The notes: generated from the sequence alone by a model not told the origin. 64,000 nt of DNA from Fictibacillus nanhaiensis (GCA_016401345.1 JAEACG010000002.1:310001-374000); one strand, 5' to 3'. Positions 1 to 9,064 are shown, counted from the first letter of the stretch. Numbers and translations are program-made.

Positions 1-369
1 GCGATTGAGAAGCTTAGAATTCTTGTTGAGATGCATTTTAAGCAATTGACTGCTGACTTTGAACTATCAATCGTAACACAGCTAGAACTAAGGCAGACAA
101 ACAGGCAACTTCGTGCGAAGATCGGAGAAGTATTAAAGAGGTACTTAGATTTAATCGACTCGATCTTGAAGGATGGTATGCAGGAAGGCGTTTTTGTAAA
201 AAACATGGATTACAGATTGGCTCGTCAGATGATCTTTGGAACAATTGACGAAACAGCAACAAACTGGGTAATGAACGATCATCGATATGATCTTCCTGCT
301 CTTGCTGGCCCGGTTCATCAGATGCTTGTAAACGGTCTTTCCGTTCGCTCTGTACATCCAGATGATTGA
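1..369 (+). CDS. fadR: TetR-family fatty-acid degradation regulator FadR, C-terminal part
   Basis: The reading frame is open from base 1, so the DNA-binding N-terminus lies outside the window. What remains is about 122 residues of the helical ligand-binding half of a TetR repressor, ending in a TGA at 367-369. It contains no helix-turn-helix. The call rests mainly on position: it is followed directly by fadB, etfB and etfA, the order of the B. subtilis lcfA-fadR-fadB-etfB-etfA operon, where FadR represses beta-oxidation genes and is released by long-chain acyl-CoA. The family is visible from residue pattern only, so the name is inference from synteny. Confidence 0.8.
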   Translation, partial: AIEKLRILVEMHFKQLTADFELSIVTQLELRQTNRQLRAKIGEVLKRYLDLIDSILKDGMQEGVFVKNMDYRLARQMIFGTIDETATNWVMNDHRYDLPALAGPVHQMLVNGLSVRSVHPDD

Positions 370-395
370 TATTCAAAAAAGGAGGGAATGCAAAG

Positions 396-1169
396 TTGGA
401 ATTCTTACAAATTGAAAAACAAAATAAAGTGGCAACGATCAAACTTAATCGTGCGCCAGCTAATGCATTATCAACAGGAGTTATTGAAGAAATCGATAAA
501 GCTTTAGATCAGATCGAAAATGATGACTCTGTTAAAGCAGTTGTTATTTTAGGAGAAGGACGCTTCTTTTCCGCTGGAGCAGATATCAAAGAGTTTACAG
601 AAGTTCCTGATGAAAAAGGTTTTGCAGAGCTTGGGAAAAAAGGGCAGGATGTTTTTAGCCGGATCGAACAATTTTCAAAACCAGTAATCGCAGCGATTCA
701 TGGAGCTGCGCTTGGTGGTGGGCTAGAACTTGCGATGAGCTGCCACGTAAGGCTTGTGGCTGAAGATGCGAAACTTGGTCTTCCTGAGCTCACACTAGGA
801 CTAGTTCCGGGATTTGCTGGAACTCAAAGACTGCCACAGCTTGTAGGTGTACCTAAAGCTTGCGAGATGCTTCTTTCAAGTAAGCCGATCTCCGGAGTAG
901 ATGCTGTCACATTTGGTTTAGCAAACAATTCTTATCCAACAGAAGAGCTTTTTGAAAAGGCTTACAAAATGGCTGAAGAATTTTCTATGAAGAGTGCTGT
1001 TTCCATTAAGTACACTTTAGAGTTGTTGCATTATGCGAGACATGGACTCTATGAAAAAGGTGCAGAGAAAGAAAGAGAACTGTTTGGGAAAGCTTTTAAA
1101 AGTTTTGACGGACAAGAAGGAATCTCGGCATTTATTGAAAAAAGAAAGCCTGAATTTCAGGACCGATAA
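396..1169 (+). CDS. fadB: Enoyl-CoA hydratase FadB (crotonase family)
   Basis: This 257-residue crotonase-fold protein hydrates trans-2-enoyl-CoA in beta-oxidation. The oxyanion-hole segments FSAGADI (about 58-64) and GAALGGG (about 103-109) are present. Both catalytic glutamates are in place: E in GGGLELA (about 111) and E in GLPELTLG (about 131). A longer frame begins at TTG 366, overlapping the fadR stop. TTG 396 is preferred because AAAGGAGGG (378-386) lies 9 bases upstream of it and because the family starts at this point. The gene is followed 14 bases later by etfB, so it is in the same operon. Confidence 0.9.
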   Translation: MEFLQIEKQNKVATIKLNRAPANALSTGVIEEIDKALDQIENDDSVKAVVILGEGRFFSAGADIKEFTEVPDEKGFAELGKKGQDVFSRIEQFSKPVIAAIHGAALGGGLELAMSCHVRLVAEDAKLGLPELTLGLVPGFAGTQRLPQLVGVPKACEMLLSSKPISGVDAVTFGLANNSYPTEELFEKAYKMAEEFSMKSAVSIKYTLELLHYARHGLYEKGAEKERELFGKAFKSFDGQEGISAFIEKRKPEFQDR

Positions 1170-1183
1170 CTAGGAGGGTAACC

Positions 1184-1954
1184 ATGAACATTTATGTAAT
1201 TTTAAAACGTACTTTTGATACAGAGGAAAAAATTTCTGTTTCAAACAACAAGATTTCTGAAGATAGTGCAGAGTTCATTATTAATCCATATGACGAATAT
1301 GCGATTGAAGAAGCGATTACATTAAAAGATGCCCACGGTGGTACGGTTACGGTTGTAACGGTTGGAGACGAAGATTCTGAAAAAGAGCTTCGTACTGCAC
1401 TAGCTATGGGAGCAGATCAAGCGGTTCTTATTTCGAACGAAGACTTGGACAGCCAAGATCAATTCACGACTTCGTCGGTTTTGGCAGCTTACTTTAAAGA
1501 TAAAGAATACGACATTATTCTAGGCGGAAACGTTGCGATTGATAACGGGACTGGTCAAGTTGGACCGCGTCTTGCAGAATTATTAGATATTCCACACGTA
1601 ACAACCATCACAAAGATTGAAGTGAACGGTACTACTGTAAACATCGAACGCGATGTTGAAGGAGATCTTGAGAAGATTGAGACATCTCTTCCATTATTGG
1701 TGACTGCACAACAAGGATTGAATGAGCCACGATATCCTTCGTTACCAGGGATCATGAAAGCAAAGAAGAAGCCTCTTGAAACATTGGAGTTAGATGATCT
1801 TGATATTGATGAAGATGACGTAGAAGCGAAAACAAAAACGGTAGAAGTATATCTTCCACCAAAAAAGGAAGCTGGAAAAATCCTATCAGGTGAAACTCCA
1901 GACCAAGTAAAAGAACTTGTATCTCTGTTAAGAAATGAAGCGAAGGTAATATAA
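1184..1954 (+). CDS. etfB: Electron transfer flavoprotein beta subunit
   Basis: The 256-residue small subunit of electron transfer flavoprotein binds AMP and part of the FAD. It carries electrons from acyl-CoA dehydrogenase to the quinone pool. The N-terminal MNIYVILKRTFDTE and the segments VTVGDEDSEKELRTALAMGAD and GPRLAELLDIPHVT are typical of the family. AGGAGGG (1171-1177) precedes the ATG. It lies between fadB and etfA, as in B. subtilis, which supports a joint role in fatty-acid oxidation. Confidence 0.93.
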   Translation: MNIYVILKRTFDTEEKISVSNNKISEDSAEFIINPYDEYAIEEAITLKDAHGGTVTVVTVGDEDSEKELRTALAMGADQAVLISNEDLDSQDQFTTSSVLAAYFKDKEYDIILGGNVAIDNGTGQVGPRLAELLDIPHVTTITKIEVNGTTVNIERDVEGDLEKIETSLPLLVTAQQGLNEPRYPSLPGIMKAKKKPLETLELDDLDIDEDDVEAKTKTVEVYLPPKKEAGKILSGETPDQVKELVSLLRNEAKVI

Positions 1955-1966
1955 GGAGGAGTCATC

Positions 1967-2938
1967 ATGGCAAAAAAAGTTTTAGTACTTGCAGAATCCC
2001 GTGACGGTGCGTTACGTAATGTTTCATTTGAAGCAATTGCAGCAGCAAAAGAAATTTCTGGCGGCGGAGAAGTGTTCGCAGTATTATGTGGTGACTCTGT
2101 TCAGTCGTTAGCAGCAGAATTAATTCACTATGGAGCTGATCGTGTACTCACAGCGGAACATGAGAAGCTAGCGAACTATACTCCAGATGGTTATTTCCAA
2201 ACGTTAAAGCAGATCATCGATGATGAAAGCCCTGAAGCTATCGTGTTCGGACACACATCTTTAGGAAAAGATCTTTCGCCACGACTAGCAGCTCGTCTCG
2301 AATCTGGTCTGATCTCAGATGTTACAGGACTTGAACAAGCTGGTGAGAACACTGTGTTTACTCGTCCAGTTTATTCAGGAAAAGCCTTTGAAAAGAAATT
2401 AATCTCAGATGGTCTAGTATTCGTTACGATTCGTCCGAATAACATCGCACCATTAGAGAAAGATGAATCTCGCTCCGGTGATGTAACATCTGTATCTGTT
2501 GACATCAAAGACTTAAGAACGATTGTTAAAGAAGTAGTTCGTAAAGCGTCTACAGGCGTAGATCTAGCAGAAGCAAAGATCATCGTTGCTGGTGGTCGCG
2601 GTGTGAAATCTGAAGATGGCTTCAAACCTCTTCAAGAACTTGCAGATGTACTTGGAGCAGCAGTTGGGGCATCTCGTGGTGCGTGTGATGCTGATTATTG
2701 TGATTATTCATTGCAGATCGGTCAAACCGGTAAAGTTGTAACACCTGATCTGTATATCGCTTGTGGAATCTCGGGAGCCATTCAGCATCTAGCTGGGATG
2801 TCCAACTCTAAAGTAATCGTTGCGATCAACAAAGATCCCGAAGCTAGCATCTTCTCGGTAGCAGACTATGGAATCGTTGGTGACCTGTTTGAAGTCGTTC
2901 CTTTATTAACGGAAGAGTTTAAAAAAGTGTTAGTATAA
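1967..2938 (+). CDS. etfA: Electron transfer flavoprotein alpha subunit
   Basis: The 323-residue ETF alpha subunit has an N-terminal adenine-nucleotide-alpha-hydrolase-like domain and a C-terminal FAD-binding domain. The FAD signature is seen as QIGQTGKVVTPDLYIACGIS followed by GAIQHLAGM near residues 245-280. GGAGGAG stands just before the ATG. It is the last gene of the fad-etf unit, and a terminator follows at 2956. Confidence 0.93.
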   Translation: MAKKVLVLAESRDGALRNVSFEAIAAAKEISGGGEVFAVLCGDSVQSLAAELIHYGADRVLTAEHEKLANYTPDGYFQTLKQIIDDESPEAIVFGHTSLGKDLSPRLAARLESGLISDVTGLEQAGENTVFTRPVYSGKAFEKKLISDGLVFVTIRPNNIAPLEKDESRSGDVTSVSVDIKDLRTIVKEVVRKASTGVDLAEAKIIVAGGRGVKSEDGFKPLQELADVLGAAVGASRGACDADYCDYSLQIGQTGKVVTPDLYIACGISGAIQHLAGMSNSKVIVAINKDPEASIFSVADYGIVGDLFEVVPLLTEEFKKVLV

Positions 2939-2955
2939 TAGAATGTAAATGAATG

Positions 2956-2983
2956 AAAACGTCCGTTTTTCTGGACGTTTTTT
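2956..2983 (+). terminator. Terminator of the fad-etf operon
   Basis: AAAACGTCC (2956-2964) pairs with GGACGTTTT (2973-2981) across an 8-base loop and is followed by a T run. Confidence 0.85.
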
Positions 2984-3006
2984 CAATTTGAGAACGGGGA
3001 AGGTGT

Positions 3007-3603
3007 ATGATGACTACGATTGCATTCATTCGTCACGGTGAAACGGATTGGAACATTGAAAGAAGAGCTCAAGGCTGTAAGGATATCCCGCTTAATGACA
3101 ACGGGAAGTATCAAGCTGAACGTTTAGCGGAACGGTTTGTGGATGAAAAATGGGATGCTATATATGCCAGTCCATTACTCAGAGCATATAAAACTGCTGA
3201 GGCTATCAGCGGAATAACGGGCCTAAACGTGTTGGCTGATGATAGACTTCGCGAGATTTCATTCGGTGAGACAGAAGGAACCACTGAGAGCGAACGAGTC
3301 GAACGTTGGGGAGAAAATTGGATGGAACTTAATCTAGGGAGAGAATCAAATGAAGATGCCGATTCTAGATGGAAAGCAGCCCTAAACGATATTGTTCAAA
3401 AGCATAAGGGTGAGAAAGTTCTGGTCATCACTCACGGAGCATTGCTTGTAAGGATCTTCAAAGAGCTTCTACAAGACGATACTGATCGCTGGTACGGACT
3501 TAACAATACGTCTTTTTCTATTTTTAACCTAAAAGCAGAAAACGCTTGGACTTGTGAATTATTCAACTGTCAGAGACATCTAGAAAAGAGTGCTACAATC
3601 TAA
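3007..3603 (+). CDS. Histidine phosphatase family protein (phosphoglycerate-mutase-like)
   Basis: This 198-residue protein belongs to the branch-1 histidine phosphatase superfamily. The phosphate-binding RHGETDWN (9-16) carries the phospho-accepting His10. Glu88 lies in ISFGETEG and the second His143 in LVITHGALL. The substrate cannot be read from the sequence; relatives include PhoE/YhfR-type broad phosphatases and cobalamin phosphatase. There is an ATG at 3007 and another at 3010, and AAGG precedes both. The gene stands between the fad-etf terminator and trxA and is not part of the B. subtilis order here. Confidence 0.85.
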   Translation: MMTTIAFIRHGETDWNIERRAQGCKDIPLNDNGKYQAERLAERFVDEKWDAIYASPLLRAYKTAEAISGITGLNVLADDRLREISFGETEGTTESERVERWGENWMELNLGRESNEDADSRWKAALNDIVQKHKGEKVLVITHGALLVRIFKELLQDDTDRWYGLNNTSFSIFNLKAENAWTCELFNCQRHLEKSATI

Positions 3604-3649
3604 CGTTTGTCGAATAAAAAACTTGGGTACCATAAAGTTGAGCAAACTA

Positions 3650-3679
3650 TTAGCAACTGTTACATTTGTGGGATATACT
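3650..3679 (+). promoter_or_regulatory. Possible sigma-A promoter of trxA
   Basis: TTAGCA (3650-3655) and TATACT (3674-3679) are separated by 18 bases. The -35 is weak. It lies about 40 bases upstream of the trxA start. Confidence 0.35.
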
Positions 3680-3717
3680 TTGTTTACACTTTGTTATTTA
3701 AAAGGAGGGCCAAATAA

Positions 3718-4029
3718 ATGGCTATTGTTAATGCATCAGATCAAACATTTAATACAGAAACGAACGAAGGTTTAGTCCTTGCTGACTTTTGGGCACCTTG
3801 GTGCGGACCTTGTAAAATGATCGCTCCTGTTCTTGAAGAAGTAGATCAAGAAATGGAAGAAGTAAAAGTAGTTAAGCTTGATGTTGATGAAAACCAAGAA
3901 ACAGCTGGAAAATTCGGCGTTATGAGTATTCCAACCCTACTTGTATTCAAAGACGGTCAAGTGGTAGATCAAGTTGTCGGTTTCCAACCGAAAGAAGCAT
4001 TAGTTGAACTATTGAACAAACATAAATAA
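3718..4029 (+). CDS. trxA: Thioredoxin
   Basis: This 103-residue cytosolic thiol-disulfide reductant has the redox motif WCGPC (28-32) and the cis-proline SIPTL (Pro72). The length is the usual one for bacterial TrxA. AAAGGAGGGCC sits just upstream of the ATG. It donates electrons to ribonucleotide reductase and other reductases. It lies upstream of uvrC, as in B. subtilis, and has its own terminator. Confidence 0.96.
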   Translation: MAIVNASDQTFNTETNEGLVLADFWAPWCGPCKMIAPVLEEVDQEMEEVKVVKLDVDENQETAGKFGVMSIPTLLVFKDGQVVDQVVGFQPKEALVELLNKHK

Positions 4030-4038
4030 GGTTTAACC

Positions 4039-4067
4039 AAAAAAGCCCGTTGCTCGGGCTTTTTTTT
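4039..4067 (+). terminator. Terminator of trxA
   Basis: AGCCCG (4044-4049) pairs with CGGGCT (4055-4060). The stem is extended by A/T pairs and ends in an 8-T tract. Confidence 0.9.
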
Positions 4068-4213
4068 GTGCATTTTACAAACTGTTCAATATTTTCTAGG
4101 AAATATTGTCGATAAATGAAAATATGTGGTATTGAAATCACGATAGTATTATGAACACGTTGATACATGATATGATAGTAGAAAAGACTGCTATGAGTGA
4201 AGGGGGGAAGAAA

Positions 4214-5995
4214 TTGACCTCTATTTCTGTAAAACAAAAATTAATGTTGCTACCAGATCAACCTGGTTGCTATCTTATGAAGAATGAGTTTGGGAAAGTT
4301 ATTTATGTAGGTAAGGCGAAAGTGTTGAAGAATCGTGTGAAATCTTATTTCTCGGGGACACATGATGGTAAAACTCAAAGACTTGTTAGTGAGATCAGAG
4401 ATTTTGAATACATTGTAACTTCTACTGAGATGGAAGCATTAGTTCTAGAGATGAATTTAATTAAAAAGCATGACCCTCGTTATAACGTTATGCTAAAAGA
4501 TGATAAGAGCTATCCATACTTAAAGATCACTGCTGAAAAACAACCAAGACTTCTATATATACGGAAGATAAAAAAAGATGGCGGAAAATATTTTGGTCCG
4601 TTTGTGAATGCTTATGCTGCCCAAGAAACGAAAAAGCTTTTAGACCGTATTTTTCCACTTCGTAAATGTGATACGATGCCAAAAAGAGTGTGTTTGTATT
4701 ATCATATCGGTCAATGTTTAGGTCCTTGCGTATATGATGTTACAGAACAAGAAAATAAACAGATGGTAGATGGCATCGTGAAATTTCTTAATGGCGGCTA
4801 TCAGGATGTTAAAAATGGGTTGTCAGAAAAGATGCTCGAAGCCTCTGAAGCATTAAATTTTGAACGCGCAAAAGAGCTGCGAGACCAGATACAGCACATT
4901 GAAGCTGTTATGGAGAAGCAAAAGATGATGACAGCAGATTTAGTCGATCGAGACGTTTTTGGTTATCATTTCGATAAAGGATGGATGTGTGTACAAGTCT
5001 TTTTCATTAGGCAAGGAAAAGTGATTGCTAGAGATATTTCGGTATTCCCTTTTTATGGAGAAGCGAATGAAGACTTGCTAACCTTTATTGGTCAGTTCTA
5101 TCTGCAAAAAAATCACCTTCTTCCTAAAGAGATTCTCCTTCCACAAGAAGTGGATGCTAATCTTGTATCCGAACTTCTTCAAGTGAAAGTATTGCAGCCT
5201 AAAAAAGGACAAAAGAAAGAGCTTGTGGAATTAGCTACTAAAAACGCGTCTTTAGCTCTTCACGAGAAATTTGCCCTGATCGAGCAAGATGAGGCGAGAA
5301 CGATCAAAGCCGTTGAGAACCTTGGTGAGAGAATTGGGATTGCTGCACCTTATCGTATTGAAGCGTTCGATAACTCGAATATTCATGGAACAGACCCTGT
5401 TTCTGCCATGGTTGTTTTTGTTGACGGAAAACCGTACAAAAAGGATTATCGAAAATATAAGATCAAATCTGTGGAAGGTCCAGATGATTATGCTTCCATG
5501 AAGGAAGTTGTTCGCAGAAGATATACAAGACTATTGAGGGAAGAAGGAGAGCTTCCTAGTCTTATTCTGATCGATGGCGGAAAAGGGCAAATATCTGCGG
5601 CTCAAGATGTATTAGAGAACGAGCTTAACTTATTTATTCCAGTAGCAGGTCTATCGAAAGATGAAAAGCATAGAACCTCACAGCTTTGGATTGGGGATCC
5701 TCCTGAAATGATACACTTGGCTCGAAACAGTCAGGAATTCTATCTTCTGCAACGAATTCAAGATGAAGTTCACAGGTTCGCGATCTCCTTCCATCGAAAA
5801 GTTCGCTCTAAAAGCATGTTCGAATCAACATTAGACAGCATCGCTGGAATCGGTGACAAACGCAAAAAGATGCTGCTTCGCCACTTTGGATCGTTAAAAA
5901 AGTTAAAAGAAGCTTCTGTTGATGAGATTCAAGCAGCAGGTGTGCCTAAACCAGTAGCCGAGCTTATTGAAAAAGCATTTTTATCAAATGAGTAG
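4214..5995 (+). CDS. uvrC: Excinuclease ABC subunit C
   Basis: This is the 593-residue incision nuclease of nucleotide-excision repair. In order it has: an N-terminal GIY-YIG nuclease (GCYLMK...VIYVGKAK, about 20-45), the Cys-rich segment [14 protein letters not shown], a UVR domain for UvrB contact ([13 protein letters not shown], about 210-240), the RNase H-like C-nuclease ([20 protein letters not shown]), and C-terminal helix-hairpin-helix motifs ([18 protein letters not shown]). An ATG at 4151 is in frame, but TTG 4214 is preferred because AAGGGGGGAAG (4200-4210) lies directly upstream and the family N-terminus aligns there. Confidence 0.93.
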   Translation: MTSISVKQKLMLLPDQPGCYLMKNEFGKVIYVGKAKVLKNRVKSYFSGTHDGKTQRLVSEIRDFEYIVTSTEMEALVLEMNLIKKHDPRYNVMLKDDKSYPYLKITAEKQPRLLYIRKIKKDGGKYFGPFVNAYAAQETKKLLDRIFPLRKCDTMPKRVCLYYHIGQCLGPCVYDVTEQENKQMVDGIVKFLNGGYQDVKNGLSEKMLEASEALNFERAKELRDQIQHIEAVMEKQKMMTADLVDRDVFGYHFDKGWMCVQVFFIRQGKVIARDISVFPFYGEANEDLLTFIGQFYLQKNHLLPKEILLPQEVDANLVSELLQVKVLQPKKGQKKELVELATKNASLALHEKFALIEQDEARTIKAVENLGERIGIAAPYRIEAFDNSNIHGTDPVSAMVVFVDGKPYKKDYRKYKIKSVEGPDDYASMKEVVRRRYTRLLREEGELPSLILIDGGKGQISAAQDVLENELNLFIPVAGLSKDEKHRTSQLWIGDPPEMIHLARNSQEFYLLQRIQDEVHRFAISFHRKVRSKSMFESTLDSIAGIGDKRKKMLLRHFGSLKKLKEASVDEIQAAGVPKPVAELIEKAFLSNE

Positions 5996-6024
5996 TTGCA
6001 GCTATTGAGTAACTTTGTTAAAAT
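5996..6024 (+). promoter_or_regulatory. Sigma-A promoter of the lysC leader
   Basis: TTGCAG (5996-6001), a 17-base spacer and TAAAAT (6019-6024) form a promoter about 35 bases before the lysine riboswitch. The -35 begins right after the uvrC stop codon. Confidence 0.7.
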
Positions 6025-6056
6025 AAATCCAACTTTATAAATATGCCATGCTTCGT

Positions 6057-6250
6057 ATGAAGTGATGGTAGAGGAGCAGGAACCAATAGTAACCCATCTG
6101 AAGAGAAGAAGCTCTAGTGATGATGGAGGAAAGGGGATTCTTGCCGAAGTGTAAAAGGACTTCTAGCCTTTTATGCTGGACCTGTATTGAAGAAATACAG
6201 AGCTGTCACACAAGTCCCCCCAGGGTTTGTGTGGAGGACTATCTCACGAG
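6057..6250 (+). promoter_or_regulatory. Lysine riboswitch (L-box)
   Basis: The conserved L-box segments occur in order: GGTAGAGGAGC near 6067, AGTAACCCATC near 6089, GGAAAGGGG near 6126, GCCGAAG near 6143, and the closing GGAGGACTATCTCAC near 6231-6247. The last of these pairs with the 5' GTGATGGTAG to form P1. It binds lysine in the nascent RNA. In the bound state it favours the downstream terminator, shutting off lysC. The ORF that appears to run through it is a reading-frame accident. Confidence 0.9.
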
Positions 6251-6280
6251 GGGGAACAAACTTGGCTTGCTACGGATTAT

Positions 6281-6317
6281 AGCAACAATAGGGTTTTTCC
6301 TTATTGTTGCTTTTTTG
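6281..6317 (+). terminator. Riboswitch-controlled terminator before lysC
   Basis: AGCAACAATA (6281-6290) pairs with TATTGTTGCT (6302-6311), followed by six Ts. It lies about 95 bases upstream of lysC and is the expression platform of the L-box. Confidence 0.88.
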
Positions 6318-6410
6318 TATTTACTTTCAAATAAGAAGGTATACGTGCACCGTCAACAAAGTCTTCTAATAAAAGAGATAGAATCTTACAACAAGAAGGG
6401 ATTGGAGTAT

Positions 6411-7649
6411 ATGGGGAGAATCGTTCAAAAATTTGGTGGAACTAGTGTAGGCTCAGTTGAGCGAATACAAAATGTTGCAAAACGAATCATCCATGAAGTA
6501 GATGCAGGAAATGAAGTCGTGGTTGTGGTTTCAGCGATGGGCAAAACAACGGATGAACTCGTAAAGCTTGCTACAGATATCAGTCAGAACCCTTCTAAAC
6601 GGGAAATGGATATGCTACTTACGACTGGTGAACAGATTACGATTGCCTTATTGACGATGGCTCTGCATCAAGAAGGATATAAAGCTCAATCATTAACCGG
6701 ATGGCAAGCGGGTATTCAAACCGAAGATGCCTTTTCAAATGCAAGAATACTAAACATCAATTCAGAGCGCGTATCTTCTCTATTAAAAGATGGCCATATC
6801 GTGGTTGTCGCAGGTTTTCAAGGGCTGATTCCTGAAACAAAGGATATTGCAACGCTTGGTAGAGGTGGATCTGATACAACAGCCGTTGCGCTAGCGGCAG
6901 CCTTAAAAGCCGATCGATGTGACATCTATACCGATGTGACGGGTGTATATACGACGGATCCGCGTGTAGTGGATTCAGCTAGAAAACTACCTTCGATCTC
7001 TTATGATGAGATGTTAGAGATGGCGAACCTTGGTGCTGGCGTTTTACATCCGAGAGCGGTTGAGTTTGCTAAAAACTATAGTATTACATTAGAAGTAAGG
7101 TCTAGCATGAGTGAAGAACGTGGAACATTAGTTGAGGAGGAAGTGTCTATGGAACAAAATTTAATGGTTAGAGGTCTTGCGTTTGAAGGAAACATAACAA
7201 AAATTACGGTCTCTTCAGTTCCCAATGAAATACACGCGTTAGCGGAACTGTTTACTATTTTGGCATCGAACGGCATCAATGTAGACATCATCATTCAGAA
7301 TGTCCTAAATGAAGAAAAAACGAATATTTCGTTCTCGATTGAATCAAACTCATTATCTGCTACACAAGAAGTACTTGCTGCGCATCAAGGGAAATTAGGA
7401 TTCGAATCGATCAGTTATGAACAAGGTCTTGCAAAAGTGTCAATCGTTGGCTCAGGCATGATCTCAAATCCTGGCGTTGCCGCTAAAATGTTTAAAGCTC
7501 TTTCAGACGAAGATATTATGATAAAAATGGTAAGCACTTCTGAGATTAAAGTATCAACCGTCGTGAAACAAGAAGATATGATTAAGTCGATAGAAACGCT
7601 GCATGATGTGTTTGAGCTAGATGCTCGTGTTCCCGTTCAGAACACATAG
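6411..7649 (+). CDS. lysC: Lysine-sensitive aspartokinase II (alpha subunit; beta from internal start)
   Basis: The 412-residue aspartate kinase phosphorylates aspartate in the first step toward lysine and diaminopimelate. The N-terminal kinase domain begins VQKFGGTSVGSVERIQ, followed by LGRGGSDTTAVALAAAL. Two C-terminal ACT domains (about 255-405) bind the effector. ATG 6411 is chosen over the in-frame 6117 because the longer frame crosses the riboswitch and because the family begins MGxIVQKFGGTS. AGAAGGG lies 10 bases upstream. An internal start at 7149 is annotated separately. B. subtilis AKII is inhibited by lysine. Confidence 0.93.
   Translation: MGRIVQKFGGTSVGSVERIQNVAKRIIHEVDAGNEVVVVVSAMGKTTDELVKLATDISQNPSKREMDMLLTTGEQITIALLTMALHQEGYKAQSLTGWQAGIQTEDAFSNARILNINSERVSSLLKDGHIVVVAGFQGLIPETKDIATLGRGGSDTTAVALAAALKADRCDIYTDVTGVYTTDPRVVDSARKLPSISYDEMLEMANLGAGVLHPRAVEFAKNYSITLEVRSSMSEERGTLVEEEVSMEQNLMVRGLAFEGNITKITVSSVPNEIHALAELFTILASNGINVDIIIQNVLNEEKTNISFSIESNSLSATQEVLAAHQGKLGFESISYEQGLAKVSIVGSGMISNPGVAAKMFKALSDEDIMIKMVSTSEIKVSTVVKQEDMIKSIETLHDVFELDARVPVQNT
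7134..7151 (+). promoter_or_regulatory. Internal ribosome site and start for the lysC beta subunit
   Basis: GAGGAGG (7134-7140) lies 8 bases before an in-frame ATG at 7149, codon 247 of lysC, starting MEQNLMVRG. In B. subtilis the aspartokinase II beta subunit is made from an in-frame internal start at the same place, giving an ACT-only regulatory chain of about 166 residues. The strong Shine-Dalgarno inside the gene indicates the arrangement is kept. Confidence 0.8.
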
Positions 7650-7663
7650 GACCAAACATTGAA

Positions 7664-7690
7664 AAAAGCCGGCAATACGCCGGCTTTTGT
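7664..7690. terminator. Bidirectional terminator between lysC and yslB
   Basis: AAAAGCCGGC (7664-7673) pairs with GCCGGCTTTT (7679-7688) around a 5-base loop. A runs on one side and T runs on the other allow it to serve both converging genes. Confidence 0.88.
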
Positions 7691-8136
7691 TATTCAATCG
7701 TATCTTTTTTGTCCCATTGAACAGTAATAAAAACTTTGTTTCGTTTTGTAGATTCTAAAGCTTCTGTTGTGCATTTTTTTTGCAGCTGAACTTGTTCAGC
7801 GAGGAAGCCTGCTTCTAGGCTGAACGTTTGATGATTGAAGTTTTCCATTCGCTGCATGATCAGTTGAGAGTTTAAAGAGAAATTCATCTCAGTTTTCGAA
7901 GCTTCGATCATTTCAAGAGTGCCCCAGCCTGCTTCAACAAAAAAAGCGTGAACTTCTTCCATCGTATGTAAAGGATATTTTCTAGCCAAGTGTCTTCCTG
8001 CCCAATAGAGAATATTTCGTTCTTGTTTGCCAAGAAGTTCAGGCAACAAATCGCTTCGAAGGATCTCATACCCAAAAGCTGAAACAGAAAGCTGTTCTAC
8101 AGGGGTGTTATCATCCTTTGTCTTTTGTTTAAACAT
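7690..8136 (-). CDS. yslB: YslB family protein (DUF2507)
   Basis: This 148-residue soluble protein is of the V4R-like/DUF2507 type, with ILRSDLLPELLGKQ, ILYWAGRHLARKYPLHTMEE and a C-terminal FSLEAGFLAEQ. The biochemical role is not known. It sits between lysC and sdhC, as in B. subtilis, but is read convergently with lysC here and shares its terminator. The ATG at 8136 is preceded on its own strand by AGAAGGGATGCAG, which contains a good ribosome site. Confidence 0.85.
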   Translation of the reverse strand: MFKQKTKDDNTPVEQLSVSAFGYEILRSDLLPELLGKQERNILYWAGRHLARKYPLHTMEEVHAFFVEAGWGTLEMIEASKTEMNFSLNSQLIMQRMENFNHQTFSLEAGFLAEQVQLQKKCTTEALESTKRNKVFITVQWDKKDTIE

Positions 8137-8266
8137 TCTGCATCCCTTCTTTCTAATTTTTATTATAACGGGAAAGCGGTTTAAACTCTATAGCTACTAT
8201 CGGTATTTGTCGAAAATCTTAAACCTCCAAAAGCGTTGATGTATCAAGAAAATTTACGTATTTAGT

Positions 8267-8280
8267 TGTTAGCGTTTTCT
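8267..8280 (+). promoter_or_regulatory. CcpA cre-like operator upstream of sdhC
   Basis: TGTTAGCGTTTTCT matches the cre consensus TGWNANCGNTNWCA at 13 of 14 positions. It abuts the -35 of the sdh promoter, so binding of CcpA would block transcription when glucose is plentiful. Function is inferred from the match and position only. Confidence 0.6.
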
Positions 8281-8308
8281 TGACGGTGTCAAACGATGGG
8301 AGTAAAAT
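8280..8308 (+). promoter_or_regulatory. Sigma-A promoter of sdhCAB
   Basis: TTGACG (8280-8285), a 17-base spacer and TAAAAT (8303-8308). The untranslated leader would be about 125 bases. No other promoter-like pair of this quality is seen between yslB and sdhC. Confidence 0.75.
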
Positions 8309-8440
8309 GGACATGTTGCTAGTTAATTAAGCTAATTGTTTAACACTCATCCTCTAAAAGAGGAAACTTAAAACGCTTACATGTGGAGAGGAACAAAGAT
8401 TAGCAGCCAGAGAGAGGCTAAATTTGAAGGGGGCAAGAGA

Positions 8441-9049
8441 ATGGCTGGCAGTAGAGATTTTATTAACAGAAGGATTCATTCATTATTAGGAGTAATTCCG
8501 ATCGGGATTTTTCTCGTACAGCATCTAGTTGTAAACCATTTTGCAACGAAGGATGCTGAAGCGTTTAACAAAGCGGCGCATTTTATGGAAAGTTTACCTT
8601 TTCGTATTTTCCTAGAAACGTTTGTCATCTACTTACCTATTTTGTTTCATGCCGTGTATGGGCTTTACATTACGTTCCAAGCAAAAAACAACGTTACCCG
8701 CTATGGCTATTTCCGCAATATGATGTTCCTCGTTCAGCGTGTAACAGGCGTTATCACATTAGTCTTTATCGCTTGGCATGTATGGGAAACACGTGTACAA
8801 GCTGCGTTGGGACAAGAAGTAAACTTTGATATGATGGCAGACATCTTAAGCTCTCCATTCATGGTTGTCTTCTATCTTGTTGGTGTTTTATCAGCAGTAT
8901 TCCATTTTGCTAACGGATTATGGTCGTTCTTTGTCAGCTGGGGCCTTACAGTTTCGCCTCGTTCACAGAAAATTTCAACATACGTAACAATGGGTGTATT
9001 TGTTGCACTTGCTATTGTTAGCGTAAGAACAATCTTTGCATTTATTTAA
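8441..9049 (+). CDS. sdhC: Succinate dehydrogenase cytochrome b558 subunit
   Basis: The 202-residue membrane anchor binds two haems b and passes electrons from SdhB to menaquinone. Five hydrophobic segments are visible, with histidines positioned for haem binding (LVQHLVVNHF, LFHAVYGLY, IAWHVWETR, VFHFANGLW). The start at 8441 is preferred to in-frame 8381 because GAAGGGGGCAAG ends just before it and the family begins MxGxRxF. It is the first gene of sdhCAB. Confidence 0.95.
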   Translation: MAGSRDFINRRIHSLLGVIPIGIFLVQHLVVNHFATKDAEAFNKAAHFMESLPFRIFLETFVIYLPILFHAVYGLYITFQAKNNVTRYGYFRNMMFLVQRVTGVITLVFIAWHVWETRVQAALGQEVNFDMMADILSSPFMVVFYLVGVLSAVFHFANGLWSFFVSWGLTVSPRSQKISTYVTMGVFVALAIVSVRTIFAFI

Positions 9050-9064
9050 AAGGGGTGAGACAAA

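Noticed and set aside
6117-6410. 98-residue N-terminal extension of lysC
   Set aside because: It is read through the lysine riboswitch and its terminator, has no ribosome site, and the family begins at MGRIVQKFGG.
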